64,000 nt of DNA, from assembly GCA_016703785.1 (NCBI GenBank), contig JADJBM010000018.1, positions 1 to 64,000 of the forward strand, in the 5' to 3' direction. The position numbers were made by a program, and so were the translations under genes. The DNA comes from Betaproteobacteria bacterium. Its GTDB lineage: Bacteria > Pseudomonadota > Gammaproteobacteria > Burkholderiales > Rhodocyclaceae. The notes under the pieces were generated by a model that worked only from the letters and a program-made list of their open reading frames with translations, was not told the DNA's origin and did no database searches. Shown here in pieces: positions 24,617-32,950 of the stretch (position 1 is the stretch's first letter; each line of letters begins with the position of its first letter).

Positions 24617-25816
24617 ATGGATATGCAGGAACTTGCAGTAGTGGCGAACGAGTGGTTCGACGGTGAGCGGCGTCAGCGCGACATGGCCACATTCCTGGTA
24701 CGTGACGGCCACATCGAGGAAATCGCTGCAGGAGACCATTCTGCCGCGCTTGCGACCCGTGGCGTCCCCGTCGAGCGCGGCGGTTTTCTGATGCCGGGCC
24801 TGGTTGACGCACATGCCCACCTTTTCCTTGATGGCAAGCCGACCGACGCATCGACCCGCTCGGCGCATCTGAAAAAGCCCATCGAAGAGCTCGCCGAAGT
24901 CGCCCGCGCCAGCGCTCGCCAAGCGTTGTCCTGTGGCATCACTCTGGTGCGCGATGCCGGGGATCGCCACGGCATTAACAACGCCATCCGCGCCGAGGCG
25001 CGTCAGCCGGGCAGTCAGATGGCACGCGTGCGCTCAGGTGGGTTGGGGGTGAAGCGGCCCAATCGATACGGCGCATTCATGGCGATGGAGGTGGCAGATG
25101 CAGATGCGATTCGAGACTCAGTCACGACACTGGCTCGTGATAACGACGAAATCAAGCTGATCCTGACCGGTATCATCGACTTCGATGCTGGGGCTGTCAT
25201 TGACGATCCGCAGTTCGATCTGGAATCGACACAGCTAGTAGTCAATACGGCCCGTCAATGCGGACGCAGCACCTTCGCCCACTGTAGTGGCATGAAGGGG
25301 TTGGAAATCGCGGTCGAGGCTGGCGTTGGCTCTATCGAGCACGGCTTCTTCATGAGCCGCGATATCCTGCAGCGCATGGCTGAAAAAGGCATAGCCTGGA
25401 CGCCTACTTTCAGCCCGGTGCATTTCCAGTGGACACATCCCGAGGCGGTGGGATGGTCTCAACAAACCATGGGCAATCTGCGACGCATCCTCGACGATCA
25501 TGCCCGCCATCTGCAAATGGCGGACAAACTTGGTGTCATGCTACTGCTCGGTACCGATGCAGGAAGTATGGGGGTCGAACACGGCCACGCAGTGTTCGAG
25601 GAGATCAACCGCTATCGCGAGGCGGGGCTTTCGTTGGAGACCACCCTGACTGCCGCGACGACCGCTGCGCGCAGGTACTTTGGTGTGGCCGATCCCACTC
25701 TCGCCAAAGGTGCTGCTTTCGACGCCCTCTTGTTCGACGTTTCGCCGTTCGTGGATATTGCAGTGTTGATGCAGCCACGCCACGTCTGGTTGTCCGGCTA
25801 TCGGATAAATAGATAG
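24617..25816 (+). CDS. Amidohydrolase-superfamily metal-dependent hydrolase
   Basis: A 399-residue protein of the imidazolonepropionase-like amidohydrolase type. The metal ligands can be followed: DAHAHLF (His-x-His) at about residue 70, FAHCSG and IEHGFF in the second half, and LLGTDAGSMG (Asp) near residue 315. A small N- and C-terminal beta sandwich encloses the barrel. It follows the methyltransferase gene after three bases and ends the operon. It may hydrolyse the demethylated product or another cyclic amide or lactone of the pathway, but nothing in the sequence names the substrate. A cyclohydrolase-like step on folate is less likely, given the fold. Confidence 0.85.
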   Translation: MDMQELAVVANEWFDGERRQRDMATFLVRDGHIEEIAAGDHSAALATRGVPVERGGFLMPGLVDAHAHLFLDGKPTDASTRSAHLKKPIEELAEVARASARQALSCGITLVRDAGDRHGINNAIRAEARQPGSQMARVRSGGLGVKRPNRYGAFMAMEVADADAIRDSVTTLARDNDEIKLILTGIIDFDAGAVIDDPQFDLESTQLVVNTARQCGRSTFAHCSGMKGLEIAVEAGVGSIEHGFFMSRDILQRMAEKGIAWTPTFSPVHFQWTHPEAVGWSQQTMGNLRRILDDHARHLQMADKLGVMLLLGTDAGSMGVEHGHAVFEEINRYREAGLSLETTLTAATTAARRYFGVADPTLAKGAAFDALLFDVSPFVDIAVLMQPRHVWLSGYRINR

Positions 25817-26047
25817 CGAGCAGGAATCTTGCTGCAGAGAACTGAACCAGTTTTTTCTACTATCGAAGCAATTGCATCGCCAAGCGATTCCGATTGGTGG
25901 TCCCTGCCGACGGGCAGGCCGCATCTCCAACCATCAACATCGTTTCTGAACAATAGTCAGCCTCCACAGTACGGCGAAAGCGAAAGTCAGTCGCTGCAAT
26001 ACGGCGGGTAAACCCGGCGTGCGCGCCTTCCGCCGTGAGACGGGTGC
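25817..26047. other. Spacer between amidohydrolase and CHAT gene, with right direct repeat
   Basis: The first 140 bases show no gene or clear terminator. The rest (25958 onward) is the non-coding part of the 130-bp direct repeat. Confidence 0.5.
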
Positions 26048-26087
26048 TTACCGCACCGGATCGCCGAACAAGGCATACGGCGCCCAG
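25958..26087 (+). repeat. 130-bp direct repeat, right copy (matches 14377-14506)
   Basis: It spans 90 bases beyond the CHAT stop and the last 40 bases of the CHAT coding sequence. This copy is in natural continuity with the gene, so it is the likely parent of the left copy. It contains the local near-repeat CAGTACGGCG/CAATACGGCG. A third short match is at 55825-55851. Confidence 0.8.
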
Positions 26088-29000
26088 TAGAAGGGGCGGC
26101 TCCAGCGGCCGGCGCCGAGCTTGCCGTCGATCATGGCGAGTTGCGCCTGGCGCAGGCTTTCGCTGCGCGAGGCGCCATTGGCCTGGGCCTTCAGCGTGGC
26201 CGCGGTGAGGGCTGCGGCCGATTCGGATTCGACCGCCCAGTGGGTGGCGAGCACCGAGCGCGTGCCGGCGAAGAAGAAGCCGCGCACCAGTCCGGACATG
26301 GCGCCGCCGCCCTGTTCCCCCGCCGCCGTGTTGCAGGCGGAGAGCAGCACCCATTGCGCGTTGAGGCGCAGGCCGAGCACGTCGTCGAGTTCGAGCAGCG
26401 GCGACTCGTGCTCGTCGGCGGTGGCCGCCATGGCCAGCGAGGGCTTGGAGACGCCGGGCAGTTCGCCCGGCATCAGGCCGTGCGTGGCGAAGGCGACGAC
26501 GCGGCGGTCGAGCAGATTGGCTTCGAGCACGGCGCGCCGCGTGGCACGTTCGCCGAGCACCAGGTCGCTGGCGGCATCGGCGCCGAGCGCGGCGGCCACG
26601 GCCAACAGTTCGGTGCGCGTTTCGGGCAGGGGCGGCATGTCGGCGTAGCGGAAGCCCCAGTCGGCGTCGTAGCGGGTGGCGCCTGGCTTGAGGCTGGCGC
26701 CCACCAGGCGCGGCTGCCCGGCCTTGGCGGCGGGGCGGCCGGCGCTGCGCGCGGCGAGCTTGAACACCGGGTCGCCGAAACCGAGCAGGGCCTTCTCGGC
26801 TACCTGCGGCTGGGTTACGCGGCGCAGGGCCTGCAGCGCCGAGGGCGAGGGTAGCTGCGTGACGGCCATCTGCCGCACCAGCCAGGCCGGCGCGGCCTTG
26901 CCTTCGGGCGGGCGGGTCACCAGCGCGGCCAGCGGCAGGCTGGCCAGCGGCCCGTGCGTGGCGACGATCAGCGAGCGCACGCCGCCCAGCGACGCTTCCA
27001 GCGGCGCCAGCAGTTCGCGGTACAGGGCATGCATCTGCGCCGGCTGCAGGGTCGGCTCGCGCCCGGCTTGCACGCTGCCGAGGTCGAGCATGGCGCGCAG
27101 GCCGGCCACGCGTTTGGCGATGTCGTTGCGGGTGAGCCGGCTCGCGCTGAAGCCGTTGCGGCCGTCCGCCGCCACCAGCCATACCAGCGTGGCGTCGTCG
27201 GTCGGCTGGATGACGAGCACGGCCTCGCCGGGTTCGAGCAGGCGCTGCAGTTGCGCGGGCCGCGGGATGGTCGGCGTCACCAGGTCGGCATAGGTGGGGA
27301 ACTGGCTGGCGATGGCCTGGCGCCGGGTGTCCAGTTCGGCCCGCGCAGCCGTCACGCCTGTTTGCTGCGCCTTGACCTGCTCGCGCACCTTGCGCAGCTG
27401 CGCGAAGTGGGCCTTGCGCTCGGCCTCCGGAAGGGCCTTGAATTCTTCGGTCTGCGTTTCCCGGCGCAGACGGTCTTCGAGGCCCAGCGTTTCGTTGAGC
27501 TTGCCGAGCAGCGCCCCGCCGGTCCGGCGCTGGGCCTGCTCCTGCTCGAGCAGTTCGCGCAGGGCGGGTGTGGCGGCCAGCACGCGGGCGGTGCTGTCGG
27601 CCAGGGCGCGCTGCGTGACGCTGAGGTTGTTGCGATCGGCGATCTGCATGGCGCGGTCGGTGAGGGCGGCATCGAGGGGCTCGCCCTTGACGGCCCGCCC
27701 GGCCACGTAGGCCATGAACTCGCCGAAGGCGATGCCGAACACGTAGCCGCGCACGCCGCGCATGTTGAGGTCGATCCAGCCGTTCGGATTGTCGAGCGTG
27801 GCGGCGAACAGGGTCTCGTAGTCGCTCATCGCCTGCCTGACGTCGCCGCGCAGCAGTCGCACGACGGCGCGCACGCCGGCTGCTTCATGCGTCTGCGGAT
27901 GATCGAGGCCGAAGAGGCGCGAACGGAAGCGGTGCGAGCGTTCCGCCTGTTCCAGCGCTTCGTCGAGGCGGCCGTTCTTGGCGGCCAGCAGGGTGAGCAG
28001 GCGCCAGTCGGAGGCGCGCGTGCGCGCCAGCACGTCGGGCGGCATGCTGTCGAGGAACTCGCGATACGACTCGTCGGCCTCCTTCCAGCGCTTCAGGCCG
28101 ATCAGGGCACGCACGATTTCCTGGCGCGCATGCCAGCGCGTGTGGCTGGCCGCGCTGGAGCCGGCCTTCTGCAGCATCTCGTCGGACTGGCGGGCCGCGG
28201 CGAGCGCCCCCTCGAATTGCTGGACCGCATTCAGGCTGTGGGCGAGCCGGTAGTGCCAGCGCGCACCGAGGCCGTCGCGCAACTGGCCGGCGCGCCACTG
28301 CGCGATGTTGGCCTGCGCCACGTCGGTGGCCTCCTGCGGGCGGCCGTGGCGCACCAGCGCATAGGTGAGCATGCCGAGCGAGCCGTCGAGCCAGCCGTAG
28401 GCGTCGAGCACGGCCGGATCGCGCGCCTTGCCAGTGAGTTTTCTGGCGGCCTCCACCTCGGCGCGGCCGATGCGTATGGCTTCGCGCAGCGTGGCCACCG
28501 TCGCCGCGATGTTGCCCTGCCAGCGCTCGATCTCGGCGCGCACCTGCAGCCGCTCGACCGGCAGCCGGGGCGGGGCGCCCTCCGGCTGTTTCAGGGCCTC
28601 GCCCGCCAGGTCGTCGGCGCGCGACCAGAGCCGCAGGAGCTTGGCGCGGTCGTTGCCCTGCGACGCAAAGTAGGTCTGGCGCAGGGCCACCGAGGCGCGT
28701 GTGCCGAGCGACAGGCTCTTGTCGGAGACGAAGGCGTCGCTGGCATCGAAGGCCTTGCCCGAACTGCCCCAGGAGAATTCCGCGTTGAGGTAGGTGGTGA
28801 TCCAGGCTTCGCCGCCGGGGCGCCCCCGGCCGGCCTCGATCAGCTGGTGCGCCACCTCGATCAGGCGTGCCCGGTCTTCCAGCAACTGCGTAGCGCTGAA
28901 CTGGCGCTGCAGCAGGGCGTAGCGTGCATCCGCTGTCTCGGGCAGGGGCAAGGCGAGCAGCCGCGTCGCTTCGTCGCGGGTGAGCTTTTCGTCGCGGCTT

Positions 29001-29152
29001 TCGATGTCGACGAGGATTTCGAGGCCGCCCTCGTCGGCATCGGCCTGGGCGCGGGCTTCGGCTGCGGGCCACGCCAGGCACAGGGCGAGCAGGACGCCTG
29101 CGAATGCGCGTCCCAGGACCGGGGAACGGTGCGGTACGGATGATGGGTTCAT
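26048..29152 (-). CDS. Exported TPR/CHAT-domain caspase-like protease
   Basis: A 1034-residue protein with a Sec signal peptide (VLLALCLAWPAAEARAQA) and start ATG 29152 after GAGGGGAG. The middle (about 90-600) is alpha-helical with TPR-like pairs (ALAAARQSDEMLQKA, LDEALEQAERSHRFR). A basic coiled-coil stretch follows, and the C-terminal third is a CHAT domain. The caspase-type dyad is visible as His891 (FATHGLMPGE) and Cys940 (LLSACNTAAGE), followed by GFFFAGTRSVLATHWAV. It should be active in the periplasm or at the surface; most CHAT proteins are cytosolic and many are activated by partners. No obvious substrate or gasdermin-type gene lies next to it. A damaged second copy is at 14377-14545. 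Confidence 0.88.
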   Translation of the reverse strand: MNPSSVPHRSPVLGRAFAGVLLALCLAWPAAEARAQADADEGGLEILVDIESRDEKLTRDEATRLLALPLPETADARYALLQRQFSATQLLEDRARLIEVAHQLIEAGRGRPGGEAWITTYLNAEFSWGSSGKAFDASDAFVSDKSLSLGTRASVALRQTYFASQGNDRAKLLRLWSRADDLAGEALKQPEGAPPRLPVERLQVRAEIERWQGNIAATVATLREAIRIGRAEVEAARKLTGKARDPAVLDAYGWLDGSLGMLTYALVRHGRPQEATDVAQANIAQWRAGQLRDGLGARWHYRLAHSLNAVQQFEGALAAARQSDEMLQKAGSSAASHTRWHARQEIVRALIGLKRWKEADESYREFLDSMPPDVLARTRASDWRLLTLLAAKNGRLDEALEQAERSHRFRSRLFGLDHPQTHEAAGVRAVVRLLRGDVRQAMSDYETLFAATLDNPNGWIDLNMRGVRGYVFGIAFGEFMAYVAGRAVKGEPLDAALTDRAMQIADRNNLSVTQRALADSTARVLAATPALRELLEQEQAQRRTGGALLGKLNETLGLEDRLRRETQTEEFKALPEAERKAHFAQLRKVREQVKAQQTGVTAARAELDTRRQAIASQFPTYADLVTPTIPRPAQLQRLLEPGEAVLVIQPTDDATLVWLVAADGRNGFSASRLTRNDIAKRVAGLRAMLDLGSVQAGREPTLQPAQMHALYRELLAPLEASLGGVRSLIVATHGPLASLPLAALVTRPPEGKAAPAWLVRQMAVTQLPSPSALQALRRVTQPQVAEKALLGFGDPVFKLAARSAGRPAAKAGQPRLVGASLKPGATRYDADWGFRYADMPPLPETRTELLAVAAALGADAASDLVLGERATRRAVLEANLLDRRVVAFATHGLMPGELPGVSKPSLAMAATADEHESPLLELDDVLGLRLNAQWVLLSACNTAAGEQGGGAMSGLVRGFFFAGTRSVLATHWAVESESAAALTAATLKAQANGASRSESLRQAQLAMIDGKLGAGRWSRPFYWAPYALFGDPVR

Positions 29153-29287
29153 GGCCGGACTCCCCTCGACGTGCCATGCCCAGGGCCGGGATGGACACCG
29201 CAGTGAGTATCCTCGTCCGCGGTGGCGGAAGTCAATTGAGGGCGCTTTTTGAGCGAATCGACCTGGCTGACGGGATGCTTCGGGTAT

Positions 29288-29773
29288 TCAAACCCGGAAT
29301 TCGACTTCGCCTTCGATCTCGACCGGAATGTCGAACGGCAGCTCGGCGAGTCCGACGGCGCTGCGCGCGTGGGCGCCGATCTCGGGGCCGAACAGTTCGA
29401 GGATGAGGTCGGAGAAGCCGTTGATGACGCTCGGCTGCCTGTTGAAACCGGGCGCCGAGTTGACCATGCCGAAGACACGCCCCCAGGCGGTGATGCGGTC
29501 GAGGTCGCCGAGCGTGCGCTGGAGGCTGCCCAGGATGGCGAGGGCGGTGAGGCGCGCGGCCGCATAGCCCTGCTCGACGCTGACCTCCCTGCCGAGCTTG
29601 CCCAGCGGCTGGGCAAGCGAACCGTCCGCGTTCTGCGGCCCGTGGCCGGAGATGATGGCCCGGTTGCCGATCAGCCGCACGAACTGGAAGGGCAGGACGA
29701 CGCCGGGCGGCGGCTGGAGCGGCGGCGGCAGGATGAGGCCCAGTGCAGCGATGCGCTCTTCAATTCCGGCCAT
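29288..29773 (-). CDS. RidA/YjgF-like protein (large-loop subfamily)
   Basis: The 161-residue protein is longer than classical RidA (about 128). It has the YjgF order: FQFVRLIGNRAIISGHGP near residue 30, a helix with EQGYAAARLTALAILGSL, RITAWGRVFGMVNSAP, and the closing GLAELPFDIPVEIEGEVEF. The catalytic Arg of RidA imine deaminases near the end (usually in RxxVxVxxLP) appears as ARSAVGLAELP. It may hydrolyse reactive enamine/imine intermediates or be an inactive relative. It is the last gene of the long minus-strand operon, 28 bases after the small exported protein. Its link to glucan metabolism is unclear. Confidence 0.82.
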   Translation of the reverse strand: MAGIEERIAALGLILPPPLQPPPGVVLPFQFVRLIGNRAIISGHGPQNADGSLAQPLGKLGREVSVEQGYAAARLTALAILGSLQRTLGDLDRITAWGRVFGMVNSAPGFNRQPSVINGFSDLILELFGPEIGAHARSAVGLAELPFDIPVEIEGEVEFRV

Positions 29774-29801
29774 TTGATTTCACCGACTCCTGCAACGCCT
29801 G

Positions 29802-30338
29802 TCAGGGTTTCGCTTCGGGCCGCGGCGTGCGCCGGCTCGGCTTCCAGATGACGGCAATGACGCCGCGCTCGACGGTATAGCCCCTGACGACGTTTTCGCC
29901 GATCTTGATTCGCGCGCCGCCATCGGGCAGGGCGGTGAGCACGAGTTCGGTGAGGACATCGTCGGGCAGGCGGGTGGTGCCTTCGTCGTGCCACACCTTG
30001 AGGCCGCCGCAGGGGTCGCGGTCGAGCAGGAGGCGCTTGTCCGATTGGGCGTCGGGCAGTTCGATGACGACGCCCTGCTTCGTCTCGAAAGCCTGCGCCC
30101 GGCCGAGAGTGGTGGGCTGAATGTCGCCGCCTTCGGGCCGGGCACTGGCTTCCAGGTCGTAGATTTCGTCGCTGGGCAGGAGGCTGGCGCCGGCGCCGTG
30201 CCAGACCTTGAAGCTGCCGTCCGGGCGCAACTGGATCAGCAGGGCGTTGGCGGCCGCGCCGCCGGTGGGTGGCGCGGCCTGGATTGCAAGCGGGGCGGCG
30301 AGCAGGATGGTGAGGAAAATCTGCATGAAGCGATTCAT
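29802..30338 (-). CDS. Small exported protein with internal duplication, function unknown
   Basis: I start at ATG 30338, where a signal peptide begins (MNRFMQIFLTILLAAPLAIQA); a longer frame to 30419 lacks any such logic. The 178-residue product contains two copies of a 31-residue unit, at about residues 41-71 (GSFKVWHGAGASLLPSDEIY) and 111-141 (GGLKVWHDEGTTRLPDDVLT), each ending in P-x-GG. I do not recognise a family; the strand-turn rhythm suggests a small beta protein in the periplasm. It follows the ClC gene after ten bases and belongs to the same operon. Confidence 0.7.
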   Translation of the reverse strand: MNRFMQIFLTILLAAPLAIQAAPPTGGAAANALLIQLRPDGSFKVWHGAGASLLPSDEIYDLEASARPEGGDIQPTTLGRAQAFETKQGVVIELPDAQSDKRLLLDRDPCGGLKVWHDEGTTRLPDDVLTELVLTALPDGGARIKIGENVVRGYTVERGVIAVIWKPSRRTPRPEAKP

Positions 30339-30348
30339 GGCGTCCTCC

Positions 30349-31719
30349 TCAGGTCCGATCCGGCGGCTTGGGTGCGCTTTCCGCCGGATCGGGCACGGCG
30401 GCCTTGGCGAGGAAGGCATCCGCCAGGGTTTTGTACAGCGGCCGCGGACAGATCAGGCGCGAGGTGCCGCTGGCGATCAGCGCGGCGGCCATCAGCGGCA
30501 GGACCATGTTGTGGTTGTCGGTCATCTCGATGACGATGACGAAGGCGGTGATGGGCGCGCGCACGACGCCGGAAAAGTAGCCGACCATGGCGAGCAGGAC
30601 GACGGCGCCGTGCGGCGCATAGGGCATGAGCTGCGCGGCGTTGAGGCCGAAGCCGGCGCCGACGGCCAGCGAGGGCGCGAAGATGCCGCCGGGGATGCCG
30701 CTGGCGTAGGAGACGACGGTGGCGAGCATTTTCAACAGGCCGTAGCCTGCCGGCAGTTCCTCGCGGCCCTCGATGATGAGCTTGGCTTCCTCGTAGCCGG
30801 TGCCGTAGGTGGTGCTGCCGGAGAACAGGCCGATCATGGCCAGCACCAGGCCGCAGGCCGCGGCGAAGGCGATGGGGCGGTCGCGCATGGCCTCGCCGAT
30901 GCGGCCGGGAATGCCGCGCGAGGTGGCAATGAGCATGCGGCTGAAGAGTCCGCCGAGCAGGCCGCCGCCGGCGCCGCACACCAGCACGGCGATCCAGGCG
31001 TGGTCGAGCGGCAGCGAGGCCGAGGTGTAGCCGAAATAGGTGTAGTCGCCGAGCAGGGCGAGCGAGAGGATGCCGGCGACGATGACGGCGGTGAGGATGG
31101 TGCCGCTGGTGCGTTGCTCGAGCGAGCGGCTCATTTCCTCGATGGCGAAGACGATGCCGGCCAGCGGCGTGTTGAAGGCGGCGGCGACGCCCGCTGCCCC
31201 GCCGGCGAGGATGAGGCCCTTCTGCATCTGCGCGCGGGAGAAGCGCGTCAGCTTGCCGAGCGAGTGCATGATGGCGGCGCCGATCTGCACCGTCGGTCCT
31301 TCCCGTCCGATGGAGGCGCCGCAGAGCATGCCGAACAGCGACAGGACGATCTTGCCGCTGGCGATGCGCAGCGACAGCACTGTGTCGCGCACGGTTTCGT
31401 TCTGCAGGGCGGCGATGGTCTGCGGGATGCCGCTGCCCTGCGCGCCCTGGAAGAAGCGACGGGTCACCCAGGCGACCGCCGCCAGGCCCAGCGGCGCGAC
31501 CAGGAAGGGCAGGAAGGGCGAGAGCTTGAGCAGTTTGTGGTGCAGCGCGTTGGCATGCTCTGCGCCGATGGCGAAGATGATGGCGGCGCCGGCGACGCAG
31601 AGGGCGCCGCCCCAGAAGAGCAGGCGCCGCAGCCAGAGGCGGGGGGAAAACAGCTCATGCCGCATCCGTTTCATCGAACGGGTCCGCATGGCCTTGCTCA
31701 TGTGCTCGCTGGCTCTCAT
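30349..31719 (-). CDS. ClC-family chloride channel/antiporter
   Basis: About 456 residues from ATG 31719; ATGs at 31701 and 31689 are alternative starts, and none has a strong ribosome site. The ClC signatures are complete: GSGIPQTIAAL, GREGPTVQIGA (gating Glu), IVFAIEEMSRSLE (the Glu pair that carries protons in antiporters), and GIPGGIFAPSLAVGAG. The proton glutamate suggests a Cl-/H+ exchanger rather than a pure channel. It has no C-terminal CBS domains. The position in the trehalose/glucan operon, with an MscS channel at the other end, suggests a role in osmotic or acid stress. Confidence 0.92.
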   Translation of the reverse strand: MRASEHMSKAMRTRSMKRMRHELFSPRLWLRRLLFWGGALCVAGAAIIFAIGAEHANALHHKLLKLSPFLPFLVAPLGLAAVAWVTRRFFQGAQGSGIPQTIAALQNETVRDTVLSLRIASGKIVLSLFGMLCGASIGREGPTVQIGAAIMHSLGKLTRFSRAQMQKGLILAGGAAGVAAAFNTPLAGIVFAIEEMSRSLEQRTSGTILTAVIVAGILSLALLGDYTYFGYTSASLPLDHAWIAVLVCGAGGGLLGGLFSRMLIATSRGIPGRIGEAMRDRPIAFAAACGLVLAMIGLFSGSTTYGTGYEEAKLIIEGREELPAGYGLLKMLATVVSYASGIPGGIFAPSLAVGAGFGLNAAQLMPYAPHGAVVLLAMVGYFSGVVRAPITAFVIVIEMTDNHNMVLPLMAAALIASGTSRLICPRPLYKTLADAFLAKAAVPDPAESAPKPPDRT

Positions 31720-31747
31720 TCTTGTTCTCGTCCGATCACCACGCCAT

Positions 31748-32950
31748 TCAAAGGAAACTGCCGTCCCGCATGCTCTGCTGCGCGAGCAGGAACGTCGCCG
31801 CGTTCCAGGTTTGCCGGGGCATGCCTTCCGGCCGGCCGCTCTGGCCGTTGAACCATTCGTTGAACTCCCAATTGCCGACGGCGTTGGCGCGCGCCAGCTT
31901 CTCCAGTTCGGCCGCCGCCTGCCGGTCCTTGCCGGCCACCGCCAGCGCCATGACCCAGAAACCGCCGACGAAGGGCCAGATGCCGCCGTTATGGTAACGG
32001 TATTCCATGTTCTGGCGGTGGCGGCCCATGTAGGTGCGCCACAAAGGGTGGTCGCGGGCGATGGGCGTGCAGGAGACGCGCACCGGATGGGCGGCATCGG
32101 CCTGGTTGTGCGCCACCGCGCGCAGGATGCGGTTGGCGCGATGGTCGTCGGCCAGCCCGCAGAGCAGGGCCAGCAGGTTGCCGAAGACATCGCCTTCGTC
32201 GCCCCATTGGCCAAGGTTGACGAAGCTCAGGTACAGGTCACGGTTGCGCGTGCGGTTGCGCACGTAGTGCATGAGCAGGCGCAGCCGGCGGTATTCGGGC
32301 AGGTGGCCGGAATAGGGATGGAAAAGAAAATTGAAATGGTGGTGCGTGTCTTCGGCATGCGGCAGGCGGTAGAGGCGCTTGACGAGATGCCAGAGGGCAT
32401 TGCTGTAGAGGACGAAGCCCGAGCGCGGCATGATGTCGGCCCAGTCGCTCGCCTCGTTCTGCTGCAGCAGGAATATCTGCTGGTGCTCCTGGCAAGCCAG
32501 CCAGTCGAGCGCCCGCTTGATGCGACCCTTGAGCCGCTGCTCGAAGGCGGGCTCGCCCAGATGCTGGGCGACGCGGCGCACCGCGATCAGCCACCACAGC
32601 GTGGCGTCGATGCAGCCGAGGTACCAGAAATCCGCGCTGTCCGTTTCCGGGTCGACGTACTTGGGTATCTGCCCGTTCTTCGCCTGGTGCGCCGCCAGCG
32701 TGCGCAGGCTGCGCTTGGCGCCGGCGGCGAGTTTGGCGTCGCCGCTGCGCGCGGCGGCGATGGCGCAGATGGCGGCGTCGCGCCCGAACACCCGGTCGTA
32801 GCCGCGGCTGCGCGCGCCAGCACCCGGGGAGGCGGCGAGGAAGCCGTGCGGGCCGAGGTTCTCGTGCATCAGGCGCAATGCTTCGCGCGTGCAGGCGGCG
32901 ACCGGGTCGTCGTCCTGTGCGGCCGTCGGAGGGCGCGAACGATTGCTCAT
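31748..32950 (-). CDS. Six-hairpin glycosidase (amylo-alpha-1,6-glucosidase/GH100-like)
   Basis: The 400-residue protein from ATG 32950 has the alpha/alpha-toroid pattern of glycogen-debranching or neutral-invertase-like glycosidases: SRGYDRVFGRDAAICAIAAA at about residue 48, KNGQIPKYVDPETDSADFWY, CIDATLWWLIAV, FLLQQNEASDWADIMPRSG and YRYHNGGIWPFVGGFWV. The Asp/Glu in these motifs would be the acid and base. The start overlaps the treY stop by four bases. It probably trims alpha-glucan or a maltose-derived sugar in the cytoplasm; a glucosylglycerate or sucrose substrate is an alternative. I cannot choose between GH families with certainty. Confidence 0.8.
   Translation of the reverse strand: MSNRSRPPTAAQDDDPVAACTREALRLMHENLGPHGFLAASPGAGARSRGYDRVFGRDAAICAIAAARSGDAKLAAGAKRSLRTLAAHQAKNGQIPKYVDPETDSADFWYLGCIDATLWWLIAVRRVAQHLGEPAFEQRLKGRIKRALDWLACQEHQQIFLLQQNEASDWADIMPRSGFVLYSNALWHLVKRLYRLPHAEDTHHHFNFLFHPYSGHLPEYRRLRLLMHYVRNRTRNRDLYLSFVNLGQWGDEGDVFGNLLALLCGLADDHRANRILRAVAHNQADAAHPVRVSCTPIARDHPLWRTYMGRHRQNMEYRYHNGGIWPFVGGFWVMALAVAGKDRQAAAELEKLARANAVGNWEFNEWFNGQSGRPEGMPRQTWNAATFLLAQQSMRDGSFL

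Noticed and set aside
26954..29143. A 729-codon plus-strand frame opposite the CHAT gene
   Set aside because: Same reason: low-information composition (His, Gly, Gln, Arg, Ala) and no ribosome site.
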